Part shown: positions 11,745 to 21,556 of the stretch, in pieces
Position numbering within the stretch: the first letter of the stretch is position 1
How the letters are laid out: each line of letters begins with the position of its first letter
Assembly: GCF_954871325.1 (NCBI RefSeq)
Contig: NC_088777.1
Span: 37,177,366 to 37,241,365, forward strand
DNA from: Gordionus sp. m RMFG-2023
Lineage: Eukaryota > Nematomorpha > Gordioida > Chordodea > Parachordodidae
Direction: 5' to 3'
DNA length: 64,000 bases
Translations under genes and position numbers: made by a program
Notes under the pieces: model-generated
What the model was told of the DNA's origin: nothing
Databases searched by the model: none
Seen by the model: the letters and a program-made list of their open reading frames with translations, nothing else

Positions 11745-12190
11745 CTACTAAATTATCAACGTTAAAAAAATTATTATCATTACCAAATTTATCATTATAA
11801 TTAAAATATTTATTCTTACCTGAATTAAAACTATTAACATTAGAAAAATTATTATCATTACAAAATTTATCATTAAAATTAAAATATTTATTCTTACCTG
11901 AATTAAAATTATCAACCTTAGAAAAATTATTATCATTACAAAATTTATCATTAAAATTAAAATATTTATTCTTAACTGAATTAAAATTATCAACCTTAGA
12001 AAAATTATTATCATTACAAAATTTATCATTACAATTAAAATATTTATTCTTACCTGAATTAAAACTATTAACATTAGAAAAATTATTATCATTACAAAAT
12101 TTATCATTAAAATTAAAATATTTATTCTTAACTGAATTAAAATTATCAACCTTAGAAAAATTATTATCATTACAAAATTTATCATTAAAA
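11745..12190. repeat. 78-bp tandem repeat (26 codons), about 5.5 copies
   Basis: The landmark TATTCTTAC recurs at 11811, 11889, 11967, 12045 and 12123, an exact 78-base period. As 78 is a multiple of three, copies keep frame on the minus strand, where the unit is rich in Asn, Lys, Phe and Asp. It links the zinc-knuckle frame to the protease frame. Confidence 0.85.
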
Positions 12191-12211
12191 ATTAAAATAT
12201 TTCTCTCTTAG

Positions 12212-12643
12212 TCATTTATTGCAATTTTCTTGTGTGTGTCCTTCTTGGGCACAATTATTGCACCTTACAATTGAATTGTTTACTCTGCAGCTTATAGCCA
12301 CATGGCCATTCTTACCACACCTCGCGCATCTTAGATTCTTCGTTATCTCACACTGGCGCGACATGTGGCCCGGCTGACCACAACTATAGCAAATTATCTG
12401 TCTGTAATTATCCGTTCGTATGAAGTTGTTTATATATCTTTTCTTATCTTCCTCTCTTAATATATTCTTAATATTTTCTAACTCTTTAATCTCTATCTTA
12501 ACGTAAGTCGTATTTCTTCCTATAATTAAACCTAACGTGAAACTTAAAATTAGCACCAAAAATATAATTATACTTATATTTTCAAGTATTAAACTTAATA
12601 AATTTATTTGCGTAATATACATTAAAGTGTACTCAATAACCAC
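12212..12643 (-). CDS. Gag-like zinc-knuckle frame of the Ty3/Gypsy element (fossil)
   Basis: 143 residues with three CCHC knuckles in a row: CYSCGQPGHMSRQC, CARCGKNGHVAISC and CNNCAQEGHTQENC. An N-terminal hydrophobic segment (IIIFLVLILSFTLGLIIG, about residues 25-43) could span a membrane, which is odd for a Gag. First frame after the 5' LTR in element orientation. Confidence 0.75.
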   Translation of the reverse strand: MVIEYTLMYITQINLLSLILENISIIIFLVLILSFTLGLIIGRNTTYVKIEIKELENIKNILREEDKKRYINNFIRTDNYRQIICYSCGQPGHMSRQCEITKNLRCARCGKNGHVAISCRVNNSIVRCNNCAQEGHTQENCNK

Positions 12644-12866
12644 TTGATTAAAATAATTTTAACTAATCTTAAACAATTAAATAAATATAAACATACGAAT
12701 AAAACCAATACCAAGATCCAAAATTTATATAACATCAATAAGAGAACCGAAATTATCAAAAATTTATATATATTTTTTATTATTATTTTTTTTTACCTTG
12801 TTCCAATGTATAATTAGACTGACTTTTGATCTTCTAAAGCCTGGATCAATCGCTGTAAGGCACCAC

Positions 12867-13355
12867 TGTACCAATATGGGATTGATATTTATTGCTGAGG
12901 CTAGTGGGAGAGACTGAATATCTATGGAACTAATAATAAATAAATAAATATATAATTATTAATAATTTCTAATACTAATTCACTACTTTTACTCTTTATT
13001 CAACTTCTATCAAATCCAAAATAATAATCAAAATATCGTCTGTAAATTAATAATCCAAATATCGTTCGGTTAATAAATAATAACATAAATTTCGCAGAAT
13101 CCAAAATTATTCAACTCTGAACTTTTTTGAATTAACAATGTATATATATATATATAAAAAAATTAAACAATTTTCGAAGAATTAAATATATAAAATTTGC
13201 ATATTTGAATATATATATAAAATTTATAGAAAAATATTATGTTCAATTTAAGATTATTTACATAGACAAATTACCCCAAAAATATTATCTTCGTCTACCA
13301 TTTATTTATGAATAATCACTTTTCACACTTAACATTCGAATTTGCATATACAACA
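12867..13355 (-). repeat. 5' LTR of the Ty3/Gypsy element
   Basis: 489 bp, near-identical to 7224-7712. Read on the minus strand it is followed by G and then TGGTGCCTTACAGC, a primer-binding-like site. ATAAT lies directly outside at 13356-13360. Confidence 0.9.
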
Positions 13356-14751
13356 ATAATAATGATAATAATTATAAATATAATAGTATAAAAAATAATG
13401 AAGTAAAAGTAAAAAACCCCAATCAATGTAAAAATAGAAGTAAAAAAAACCAATAGTGGAGGATAAGCCAATTGATGTAGAAATAGTATATAGTTCTTTA
13501 TTTCGTAGTGATATTAATAGTAAGTCGTATGAAGAGTGGAAAACGACTAATGAATTTAACAAGAGACAATTTTATTGAATTAACGCAGAAAAAGTAGACA
13601 TTTATAAAACAAAAATTGTAGAAAAGTTAGAAATGAATACTATAAATTTTGAAATTACGTCGGTAAAAATATTAAAAAATGATATAGTAGAAACATTTAT
13701 ATGTAGTTATATTAATCACATAGTAAAATTTGAAGAAATAATAATAAAAGAGAAAAAATGTGATAATATAAATAATTTAATTAATATTGATAAAGATTCT
13801 AGGAAATGCAGAAATTTAAAAAAGTGAAAAATATTACGTGTAAAAGTAGGAATAATGTTAAAAGAAATAGGAGTAGTATTAGGAGAAAGGATGACAAAAT
13901 TAAAATTGAACATATAAAAGAATTCTTAATGAAGGAGAGAATAAAATTGTTGAGAATAAAATTTATTTTTAAAAGTTTGAAATTTGATTTTAAGAAAATT
14001 TTTATAAAAAAATTTATTAAACTAAAGAATAAAGGAGTTAAATTCAAATTAAAATAATAAGAATAAAAAAAAAGTACGTAATATAAAATTTTAATTACTT
14101 CATGGATCAAAATTATTAATATAACATGTAAATTAATACTATAATATAAAAAATTTAAACAATATTAAAACGCGATTCTATTATCAACATTTTATGATGA
14201 TTCTTATATTCTTATATTCGATTGGATCGATTCTTATTATTCCTAATTATTCTTGATTGACTAATAATAATGATAATAATAACGATGGAGGGCAAACGAG
14301 CAAACAAACAAACAACAAAGAGACGAAACGATCATAACAAACCAACGTAATGAAAACAAGCTAACGATAAAACTTGACAAAAGCAAGACAACGATAAAAG
14401 ATGAAATCAACAATTACTTATGCAACAATAAAAAAAAATATAGCGAAAATGACAAACTAATCGTACGACGGACGAATGAGTTTTAGAGGGGGAAGAAGTC
14501 AAATAAAATCGAAATTAAAGTCAAGTTCGAGGTCAAGTTCAAAGTCAAAAGGAACAAAATCGGAAATATTATCTGAGACCGAAAAAGATTTATCAAATAT
14601 ATATATAAACAAAAAGAAATTTTTTTAGCTAAATCTGGGTAATGAACACTGAAAGATACATGGACGTAAACGGATAAAAATCTTAGTGACAATTTCAACA
14701 TACGATATGATCGATAGATACGATGAAGGGGGAAACTAAAAGAGAAGGAAA

Positions 14752-15039
14752 TGTTATATTGTGGAAATAATTTAAATAAAATCACTCGAGGTGATAATGA
14801 AATATTTTATGTAAAAGTAAAATCGATTTAAATGTAAAAGTAAAGATCAATTTAAAAGGTAAAAAAGTTAAAAAATGATTTATAACGATAAATTATTTTT
14901 TGTATATATTGTTATGTTTTTTTGTTATATGATAGTTTTTTGAAAATTAAATGTTATAATAAAAATAAAGATAAAAATTAAATATTTTTGGTCAATTTTA
15001 AATTATATCACAAATCGGAGAATTCGTAGAATTCTTATA
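14752..15039 (+). repeat. 3' LTR of the outer LTR element
   Basis: 288 bp matching 6314-6624 apart from one 23-bp unit. It is preceded by a polypurine tract at about 14726-14751 and followed by TAATT. Confidence 0.8.
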
Positions 15040-15044
15040 TAATT

Positions 15045-15789
15045 TATAACATAGGGAATGGCACCAGCCAGGCTAGAAAATTTTTTTTTTTTAAATTTCG
15101 GCAATACTTTTTTTTATTAGTTATAATTTATCAAATATGTCATTAATTATTTGTTAATTTTTAGTGTAGCTATTTTTTTTATTATATTTTAAAATTATTT
15201 AAGATTAGCTTTAATATGAGACTCCGATATATTATTTTATAAATATTTTACCCTCCCCCAATTAAACTCAGACTTGAAACAAAGTGACTATAAATTAAAT
15301 AAGAAAAATTTAATCAGCTTTAATTTATTACTCTATCAATATTTATTTCAGAGTAAGCTTATACAACCCCCCTCCCCCAAATCTTCCTATAAATTAGCTA
15401 GATCAAAGAACCTAGGTGGATAATAGTATTCAAAAAATATATGTTATTCGCTTTCATATGATGTCCTTGTCCGATATTTCTTGTAATATGAAGCATTACA
15501 TATTGGCTAAAAGCTTCAGAATTTTTGTTAAACTTCATGCTTAAGCTACATCTTAATATATGATTTAGATTCCTATTAAAATTGAAAATATATATAATAT
15601 TTTATATCTAAATAAACAGAAAAGATAAAAAGATATCTATAAAGATCGTAAAATAATAAGATTAAAAAATATTTTGAATTGGAGAAATCCCTTATTTCAC
15701 TTAGATGTTATTTATTTTTGAATTGTCATTCAAAATGGACGCTCTAAAGAGTAATTTATTCAGCTACTCTATTTATGATTAGTGCATGG
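15045..15789. other. MULE interior, no gene recognised
   Basis: AT-rich sequence between the outer LTR element and a hAT relic. It has two short C-rich runs (about 15253-15258 and 15366-15378). No motif or reading frame I can support. Confidence 0.5.
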
Positions 15790-15796
15790 TTGTGCA

Positions 15797-16346
15797 TTTG
15801 ACCGGTCAAATATGGTTAAATTTAAATAAATATTTTTTTTATATTAAATATCATCATTTTCTAATATTTTTTAATCAATTTTCTTGTTGTCTAAATCTTC
15901 AATCGATTTCTGTTTTAGTAAAATTATTGACACAAATCGACCAATTTCTTTCTGAAGAAGAAGTAGATCTAGGAATTGTTAGTAATGCCACTTCTCTTAA
16001 TGGCCATGGTAGTCAAAGCTAATTCCACTGCTTGAGATTGAAATCTGATTGCTTCTTATGGAAGTTACTGCTTTCCCCATGATTTCCTATTAAACATGCC
16101 ACTTTTACTTCTTAAATTTATAATATAACTTGAAATATTTTGATCACCACCTTGTATGCCTAATTCTTTTATTATATTACATACTTCATTAAATTCACTA
16201 TGAGTAAAATGCTCTCCTTAATATTAGGAACTCAATAAATAGCAGCATTGTGATCACATGTATTTATATTGTTTTTTCTTTTTCAAACATATTTTTATAT
16301 TCAGATCTTTTAGAATATTTGACCATTTGACCAGGTCAAATATTCC
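15797..16346 (-). pseudogene. hAT transposase relic, copy A
   Basis: Bounded by TTTGACCGGTCAAATA-like sequence on the left and TTTGACCAGGTCAAATA on the right. The minus strand reads HFTHSEFNEVCNIIKELG and, further on, SSSERNWSICVNNFTKTE in pieces of different frames. SSERNWS is the hallmark of the hAT C-terminal dimerisation region. It is the reverse complement of a related copy at 34387-35637. Too broken to be active. It lies inside the MULE. Confidence 0.65.
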
Positions 16347-16774
16347 CCCTTTCAATTGACCCGTCAAAATCTAGTTATTTGACTGGTCAATTGACTGACT
16401 TGCTAACCCTGGCCAAAACTGATTGATAAATTTATAAATATTAAGTCATCAGACAATAAATAGGAATGCTACCAGATATCAATTTCGCCAGTAAATATCA
16501 AGATTTAACTAATAAACTCAATGATTACTATATTGATAAAGCTGAGTTCCTTATGCGCGATTATTATAAAATAAGAACTTCGAAGAGTATTCCAATAACA
16601 AATTTCATAAACCAGATCTAAGTTTATTAATCATTATATAAATTTTCTAAGGTTAAAGGAAAATTACAAACTATCATTGTGAATCAATCTTCAACCTATT
16701 TTTTAAAAAAAATTATAATTCAAATAATATAATTATAAAAAAATGATTCAAAATAAATTATTCATTATTAGCAA

Positions 16775-17462
16775 TTATCGCGATACTAAATTCGCTATAA
16801 TATCTTCGCGATATATGCTTCGCGAAATAATTGTCGCAATATTGTCTTCGCGATTTGGGTTTCGTGATAATAACTTCGCTATAAAATTTTCGCGATTATT
16901 GATTCGCGATAAAAGTTTCGCGGTAATGTATTCGCTTTAAAGGTTTCGCGATAAAATTTTCGCGATTATTGATTCGCGATAAAAAATTTGCGGTAATGTA
17001 TTCGCTTCAAAGGTTTCGCTATAAAATTTTCGTGTTTATTGATTCGCGATAAAAGTTTCGCGGTAATGTATTTGCTTTAAAGGTTTCTCGATAAAGGTTT
17101 GGCTATAAAAAATTCGCAATATTTGTTTTGCGATATTATATTCGCGGTAATGTATTCGCTATAAAGGTTTCGCGATAAAGGTTTGGCTATAAAAAATTCG
17201 CAATATTTGTTTTGCGATATTATATTCGCGGTAATGTATTCGCTATAAAGGTTTCGCTATAAAAAATTCGCTATATTTGTTTCGCGATATTGCATTCGCG
17301 GAATAGTATTCGCTATTATGGATTCGCGATAAAAGTTTCGCTATAAAATCCATTCGCGATAAACGACATTCGCGATAAAAGTTTCGCGAAAAAGTGTTTC
17401 GCGATAAAAGTTTGGCAAAAAAGTGTTTCGAGATAAAAGTTTCGCTGAATTGACATGAAACC
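16775..17462 (+). repeat. Right terminal arm of the MULE: TTCGCG-type repeat array
   Basis: An array of TTCGCGATAAAAGTTTCGC and related units; around 16870-17250 a higher-order period of roughly 80 bases is visible (TTCGCGGTAATGTATTCGC recurs). The outermost about 100 bases are the inverted copy of 418-520. It ends in GCTGAATTGACATGAAACC, followed by the 9-bp duplication. Confidence 0.75.
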
Positions 17463-17471
17463 CTATTCTTT
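17463..17471. repeat. 9-bp target-site duplication, right copy (MULE)
   Basis: CTATTCTTT, identical to 409-417. Confidence 0.75.
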
Positions 17472-17720
17472 ACATTGTTGATTTTTTAAAGGCCGCCTCC
17501 CACTATGTACAAACATTAATAATGAAATCTCAAAAGCTCTTAAGGGCCAGCATCCCAAATAACCTAAGGCCTAATAATTTATGCTATAGAAACAACAAAA
17601 AACCCGATGGTATCAGCCTTGCCTTGGTCTTCTGGTCTTACAAGCCATTACAATGGCTATTCATTAAAGTAATTGCATTGCTATAAATGGTTCTATATGG
17701 CAACGTATATAAACCAATCT
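17472..17720 (+). pseudogene. LINE relic, right part (endonuclease-like end)
   Basis: The frame interrupted by the MULE at 408 continues here with YIVDFLKAASHYVQ and then NNKKPDGISLALVFW. The latter resembles the RPDG...PW segment of the restriction-like endonuclease in related LINEs. The stretch that normally lies between these two blocks is absent, so this copy has an internal deletion as well as the MULE insertion. Confidence 0.45.
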
Positions 17721-18870
17721 CTTTATTGTTTTTTTTATATAATTTATTTTTGAATTCAGTTACAGTCAACAAAACCAGATAATTACGAAGCGTTGGGACT
17801 GAAAAAATTTATTTTTTCACACTTATCCGATTTTTCGCAATTATAAGAATAGATATAATTTTTTGTTAATATAAGCTAATTTAATATTATTATTAATAAT
17901 ACATTATTTACATATACTCCATGCATTAAAGCTATCAAATTTGGCTTCTTTTATATACATATATTGCTTTATGAAAAAAAATTTAAAATGATTAAAAATT
18001 TTTTTCCCAATTTGTGTGTAATCTGGATATTACCATATGTTTTTTTAAAGAAAATTTTATTTGATAAGTTTAAGATAAAATCAATTCATATGAAGATTTC
18101 TTTCCAAATTTTACACAATCTATAATTTTAGAGAAACATTTAATAAATTCATATCTTTACCATGTTATGTATATTTACATCTATAAAACACTTAATAAAA
18201 AGTCTTAAAAGTTATTCTTGTAAATAATTATAACAAAATTTTATATAAAAATTTAAACAACATAAAAGTTGTCAAGAAATATAATATTTACACCCTAATT
18301 AAAAGCATAATAACTAAGATAATCCTATAATTTATATAAATAGATTCTGCTATATAAATCTGTCAATGAATGACAAATCAAATGAATGAATAATGGATAC
18401 CTTAATTTTACCCTGAGAAATGTTTTTAATTTCCTATTTGAAGATTTTTCTAGTATTGTTAAGGAGCGACAAGATCGATCCTGAAGCGCCTCTACACTTT
18501 TTCAAAAACACCTGGATCTCCCCTCCTTTTGAAAATCAGGAGCGGAAGCGGGAAATGGCTTCTTTTTGGGCTGGAGTGTAGGAGCGCCGCTTCACTGCTC
18601 TTTTAAATTTAATAAATAAATAAAATTATTTTTTAAATATTAATATATCTATTTATCTGTTAATTAAAATTAAAATGAAATCTTATTTTATTTAAATGCA
18701 ATTAAATGTGGAGCCGAGTTTTACATAGGTTTTTCATCTAATCAGTTAAAATATTATACATTTTTCTTTTTTTTTTGAAAATTTCTTTAAAAATATTTAA
18801 GTCATATATTATAAAAATAGTTTTTGATATTATGGATCCAAACATCATAGAAGAAGAAATCGAAATAAAA
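17721..18870. other. Intergenic, no gene recognised
   Basis: AT-rich. A GC-richer patch at about 18460-18600 (GGAGCGACAAG, GGAGCGCCGCTTCAC) directly precedes the hAT relic and may be its 5' end. No supported frame. Confidence 0.45.
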
Positions 18871-18929
18871 AATAAATTATCTTTTTAAATACTCTATTGC
18901 AGATTTTCAATAATTTATAATGACGAAAA

Positions 18930-19644
18930 TATCATGCACAAAATATGGAGCTAAAATATATAATTTATTTTTTAAGAAAACAATCTTGATACAAAAATAG
19001 GTTCACGGGAACCCTGCATTGATGTGGAAGATTTTTTTGGATTCTATGAAATTGATCATCAGGCAGATAATATATTGGACAAATATTTTATAAATAATGA
19101 TATCAAAATTACTATTTTTGATAAATTTCCTGAATTAAAAAATATTTTTATAAAATACAATATCCCGCTTCACTCAAGTGCTTCTATTAAGTAGTGTTGT
19201 TAAACGGCTTAATTTGAGCCGATTTTAAAAACGGCTAGCTCAACATTATAGCCAGGAAAATATTTCCACAGCGTCGAAACTTTGACCATAAATGTTCAAT
19301 CCTTTGTGACATCTATGAGCAAAATCTTTAGGCTTGCATAATATTTTTCTGGATAAAATATTGAGTTACCAGTTTTTAAAAATAGGCTCAAATTGAGCCG
19401 TTTGACAACACTAATATTAAGCCTGTTTAGTATTCCTAACCAGGTTTTAGTGGAGAGGAGTGGATGTTTGTTAGATTTTAATTTAGAAAATTTATTTTTA
19501 AAAGCTAATAAAAGGTATTTTGATATATCATTTAATATAAATAAATCTTTTTTGATAAAAAATATGATTTTGTTTCGTGTACTTTCTAGAAAAAATGAAA
19601 ATCAAAGGAACGGCTATGGAGTGGCCAATGGGAGTGGCACTTAA
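18930..19644 (+). pseudogene. hAT transposase C-terminal relic, split by a MITE
   Basis: Reads VEDFFGFYEIDHQAD, then FPELKNIFIKYNIPLHSSAS up to the MITE at 19192. After it come LSLFSIPNQVLVERSG and LENLFLKANKRYFD. The HSSAS...LFS...G...N pattern is the hAT dimerisation region (SSAxSERxFSxAG). No full-length frame, so the copy is dead. A palindrome GGAGCTAGCTCC-like motif follows at 19665-19720. Confidence 0.65.
19192..19413. mobile_element. 222-bp hAT MITE, copy 1 (TAGTGTTG family)
   Basis: Terminal inverted repeats TAGTGTTGTTAAACGGCT and AGCCGTTTGACAACACTA. Flanks CTATTAAG (19184-19191) and ATATTAAG (19414-19421) match at 7 of 8, the duplication length of hAT elements. Inserted in a hAT relic. 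Same family as 47187-47409. Non-coding. Confidence 0.85.
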
Positions 19645-20265
19645 TTACTTAGAGCGGGAGCTAGCTCCCTTTAAAAATCTAGTAGTGGGAGCAGGAGCTA
19701 GCTCTTTTTAAGAACTGTAGCTTTTAAAAATGAGCGTTAATAACTCTGAATTAAAGAATTGCAAAATTAAAATTACACACATGATATTTTATTTTCCTTC
19801 TAAGAGTCTGCTAAATAAATCAGAATCAATCAGTGATCAATATTAGTAGATAATCCAATTTTACTCACTGGGAAATGTTTTTAATTTCTTATTTGATAAC
19901 TTTTATATTTAATTTATGAATTGCAAAATTAAAATTACACGCTTGATATTTTATTTTCCTTTATTATATATACATATAAACAAATAAATAATTTTTATAA
20001 AATTAATTAATTTAAAATAATTTGTTATGAATGTTTAAATTATCTTTCTATAATGACTATAACCTTCTTAATGATTCTTGGTCCTTCAAGTTAGCATCCG
20101 CATAGTGGATAAGATGTCATATCCATTCATAGCTTTTTATAACATCATCCAAGCAATGACTATCTCTAATAGCGGATTTTTTTCGCATTTAAAAATATTT
20201 TCACTTGAGAAACATGCAATTAAGTGGTTTTGACTGTATTTGTTTTTTTAAAAATTATATATACA

Positions 20266-20470
20266 GTGTTGTGATGATTTAATGTATTGACGATTAAATT
20301 AAAACTCATCCATATAAAATTATTTTATTTGCAAAAATAATTAAAATAACAAAAGGAATAATAAAAGATTTTTCAATAATGCTTTGTCTATATTTTAATT
20401 ATTTTTGCAAAGAAAATAATTTTATATAGATGGGTTTTAATTTAATAGTCAATATGTTTCAATAAATCAT
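20266..20470. mobile_element. Palindromic MITE (ACAGTGTTGTG family), copy 1
   Basis: The outer ends are ACAGTGTTGTGATGATTTAA, and inside ATTAAATTAAAACTCATC is inverted as GATGGGTTTTAATTTAAT. The right end runs into the next copy, so its exact border is unclear. Non-coding. Confidence 0.55.
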
Positions 20471-20673
20471 ATACAGTGTTGTGCAGATTTAATTCAAATC
20501 AAAACATTTCCATATTTATTAATTTATTTGAAAATAAAATTATTTGATTTGCAAAAAATTATTTAAATAACATATTTATATATTCTTATCAATTTTTACA
20601 AGTTAAATAAATTTATAAACGAATTAAAAAATATGGAAATGTTTTGAATTAAATCTGCACAACACTGTATTGT
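20471..20673. mobile_element. Palindromic MITE (ACAGTGTTGTG family), copy 2
   Basis: Starts TACAGTGTTGTGCAGATTTA and ends TAAATCTGCACAACACTGTA, with the inverted pairing (AAAACATTTCCATAT) continuing inward. About 200 bp and non-coding. It is adjacent to the related copy 1. Confidence 0.7.
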
Positions 20674-21556
20674 ATATGCTCTATACTTTTATAAACGTTA
20701 AGTGTTATTTATATTTCCTTTGTTTAATTCGTTTCTTAATATAGTATCATGTATTATAATAGTTATATTTTCTTAAATAGAAACAATTTAATGGGAGTGG
20801 GAGAGAAAATTAAAAAAAAAGAGATTATTATAGTAAAATTAAAATGACATATTTTTTTATTTAAAGAAAAATTTATTTAACATAATTTCATAATATAATA
20901 ATTCATAATATACCCATATTCCAATCACCAACTATAAAAAGGTTCTCATTCTATAAAAAGGAAATTGGGAGTATAATTTTTCAAAAAACATGGATAATTA
21001 TATTTTGAAAAACTAATTTGAATATATATTTTTAAAAAGGACCCCCTGGGTTCTGATGTAAAGACTCTTATTTTATCGCTTATATTTTTTAAATTGACAT
21101 ATGTCCAAGGGAAGAGATAATGATTGGTAAAAAACATTATTTGTTAATTTCGAATATTTAATTTTATATTTTTTTCTCAGTTTAAACTTTCAAAAAAATA
21201 AAATTTAAACACATTTTATTAAAGCATATGTTATTTAACCCAGCATTATTCAAAATAAAACTAATAAATAGATATAAATTAATAAATATGGAGCGTTAAT
21301 TTGAAAAACATATGTTGCTATTCGTTGATAAAAAAATACGCGATACAATTAAAAAATTAATAGCGAACTCGATAAATATATATATAATTATCACTATCTT
21401 AGCCAATCTTAGATTACCTTAAATTAGTTTTAAAAACTGAATGAGCTGTAATAGTGTTGCGTTTAATGTAACGCTTGGAGATAATGCGGTACTATAAATG
21501 CAGCGTAAGTACAACTGCTGTTTCTACAAATCGACCCAACTATTTTGAATTTTTAA
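20674..21556. other. Region upstream of NUBP1
   Basis: AT-rich spacer. A donor-like GTAAGT lies at about 21505 after ATAAATGCAGC, but no matching acceptor precedes the first NUBP1 coding block. I see no certain promoter element. Confidence 0.4.

Larger units (their letters stand above)
7224..13355 (-). mobile_element. Ty3/Gypsy LTR retrotransposon (fossil, recent insertion)
   Basis: It is 6132 bp, with 489-bp LTRs that begin TGTACC and end ACAACA on the + strand and seem to differ at about two positions, implying a recent insertion. Read on the minus strand the order is: LTR; primer-binding-like TGGTGCCTTACAGC one base inside; a zinc-knuckle frame; a 78-bp tandem-repeat linker; aspartic protease; reverse transcriptase, RNase H and integrase in one long frame; a 46-bp repeat array; a small extra zinc-knuckle frame; a purine tract AAAGGAAGGAGG; LTR. 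It looks largely whole. It lies inside the outer LTR element. Confidence 0.92.
6314..15039 (+). mobile_element. Non-autonomous LTR retroelement (fossil), host of a Ty3/Gypsy insertion
   Basis: Direct repeats of 311 bp (6314-6624) and 288 bp (14752-15039) bound about 2 kb of own internal sequence, split by the 6.1-kb Ty3/Gypsy element. The left repeat is followed at once by TGGTGGCAGGAGC, a primer-binding-site-like sequence. The right repeat is preceded by a purine tract ending AAAAGAGAAGGAAA. Both fix the + orientation. TAATT flanks both ends (6309-6313 and 15040-15044). The LTRs look the same except for one extra 23-bp unit, so it is young. An Asn-rich frame lies at 6783-7223; no reverse transcriptase of its own is seen. 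Confidence 0.8.
418..17462 (-). mobile_element. 17-kb Mutator-like (MULE) transposon with foldback-like arms
   Basis: The ends are inverted copies. The left reads CGTATCAGGTCAATTCAGCG, and the right, read backwards, gives GGTTTCATGTCAATTCAGCG. Pairing then continues for about 100 bases with one extra sub-repeat on the right. A 9-bp duplication flanks the pair. Inside are decayed MULE transposase sequence on the minus strand, two nested LTR elements and a hAT relic. Without those insertions it would be about 8 kb. Strand is given by the transposase. The element is dead as judged by its transposase. The interior at 830-4980 and 15045-15790 has no recognisable genes. Confidence 0.7.

Noticed and set aside
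11748-12185. Minus-strand repetitive Ile/Leu-rich frame of 145 residues
   Set aside because: An out-of-frame reading of the 78-bp tandem repeat; the periodicity comes from the DNA repeat.
13633-14110. Open frames on both strands as possible genes
   Set aside because: Low-complexity Lys/Ile/Phe-rich frames within the internal part of the outer LTR element; overlapping frames on both strands and no motif.
21480-21512. Upstream NUBP1 exon ATGCAGC with donor GTAAGT
   Set aside because: No acceptor AG lies between it and the VPHD coding block in a usable position, so it cannot supply the missing start.
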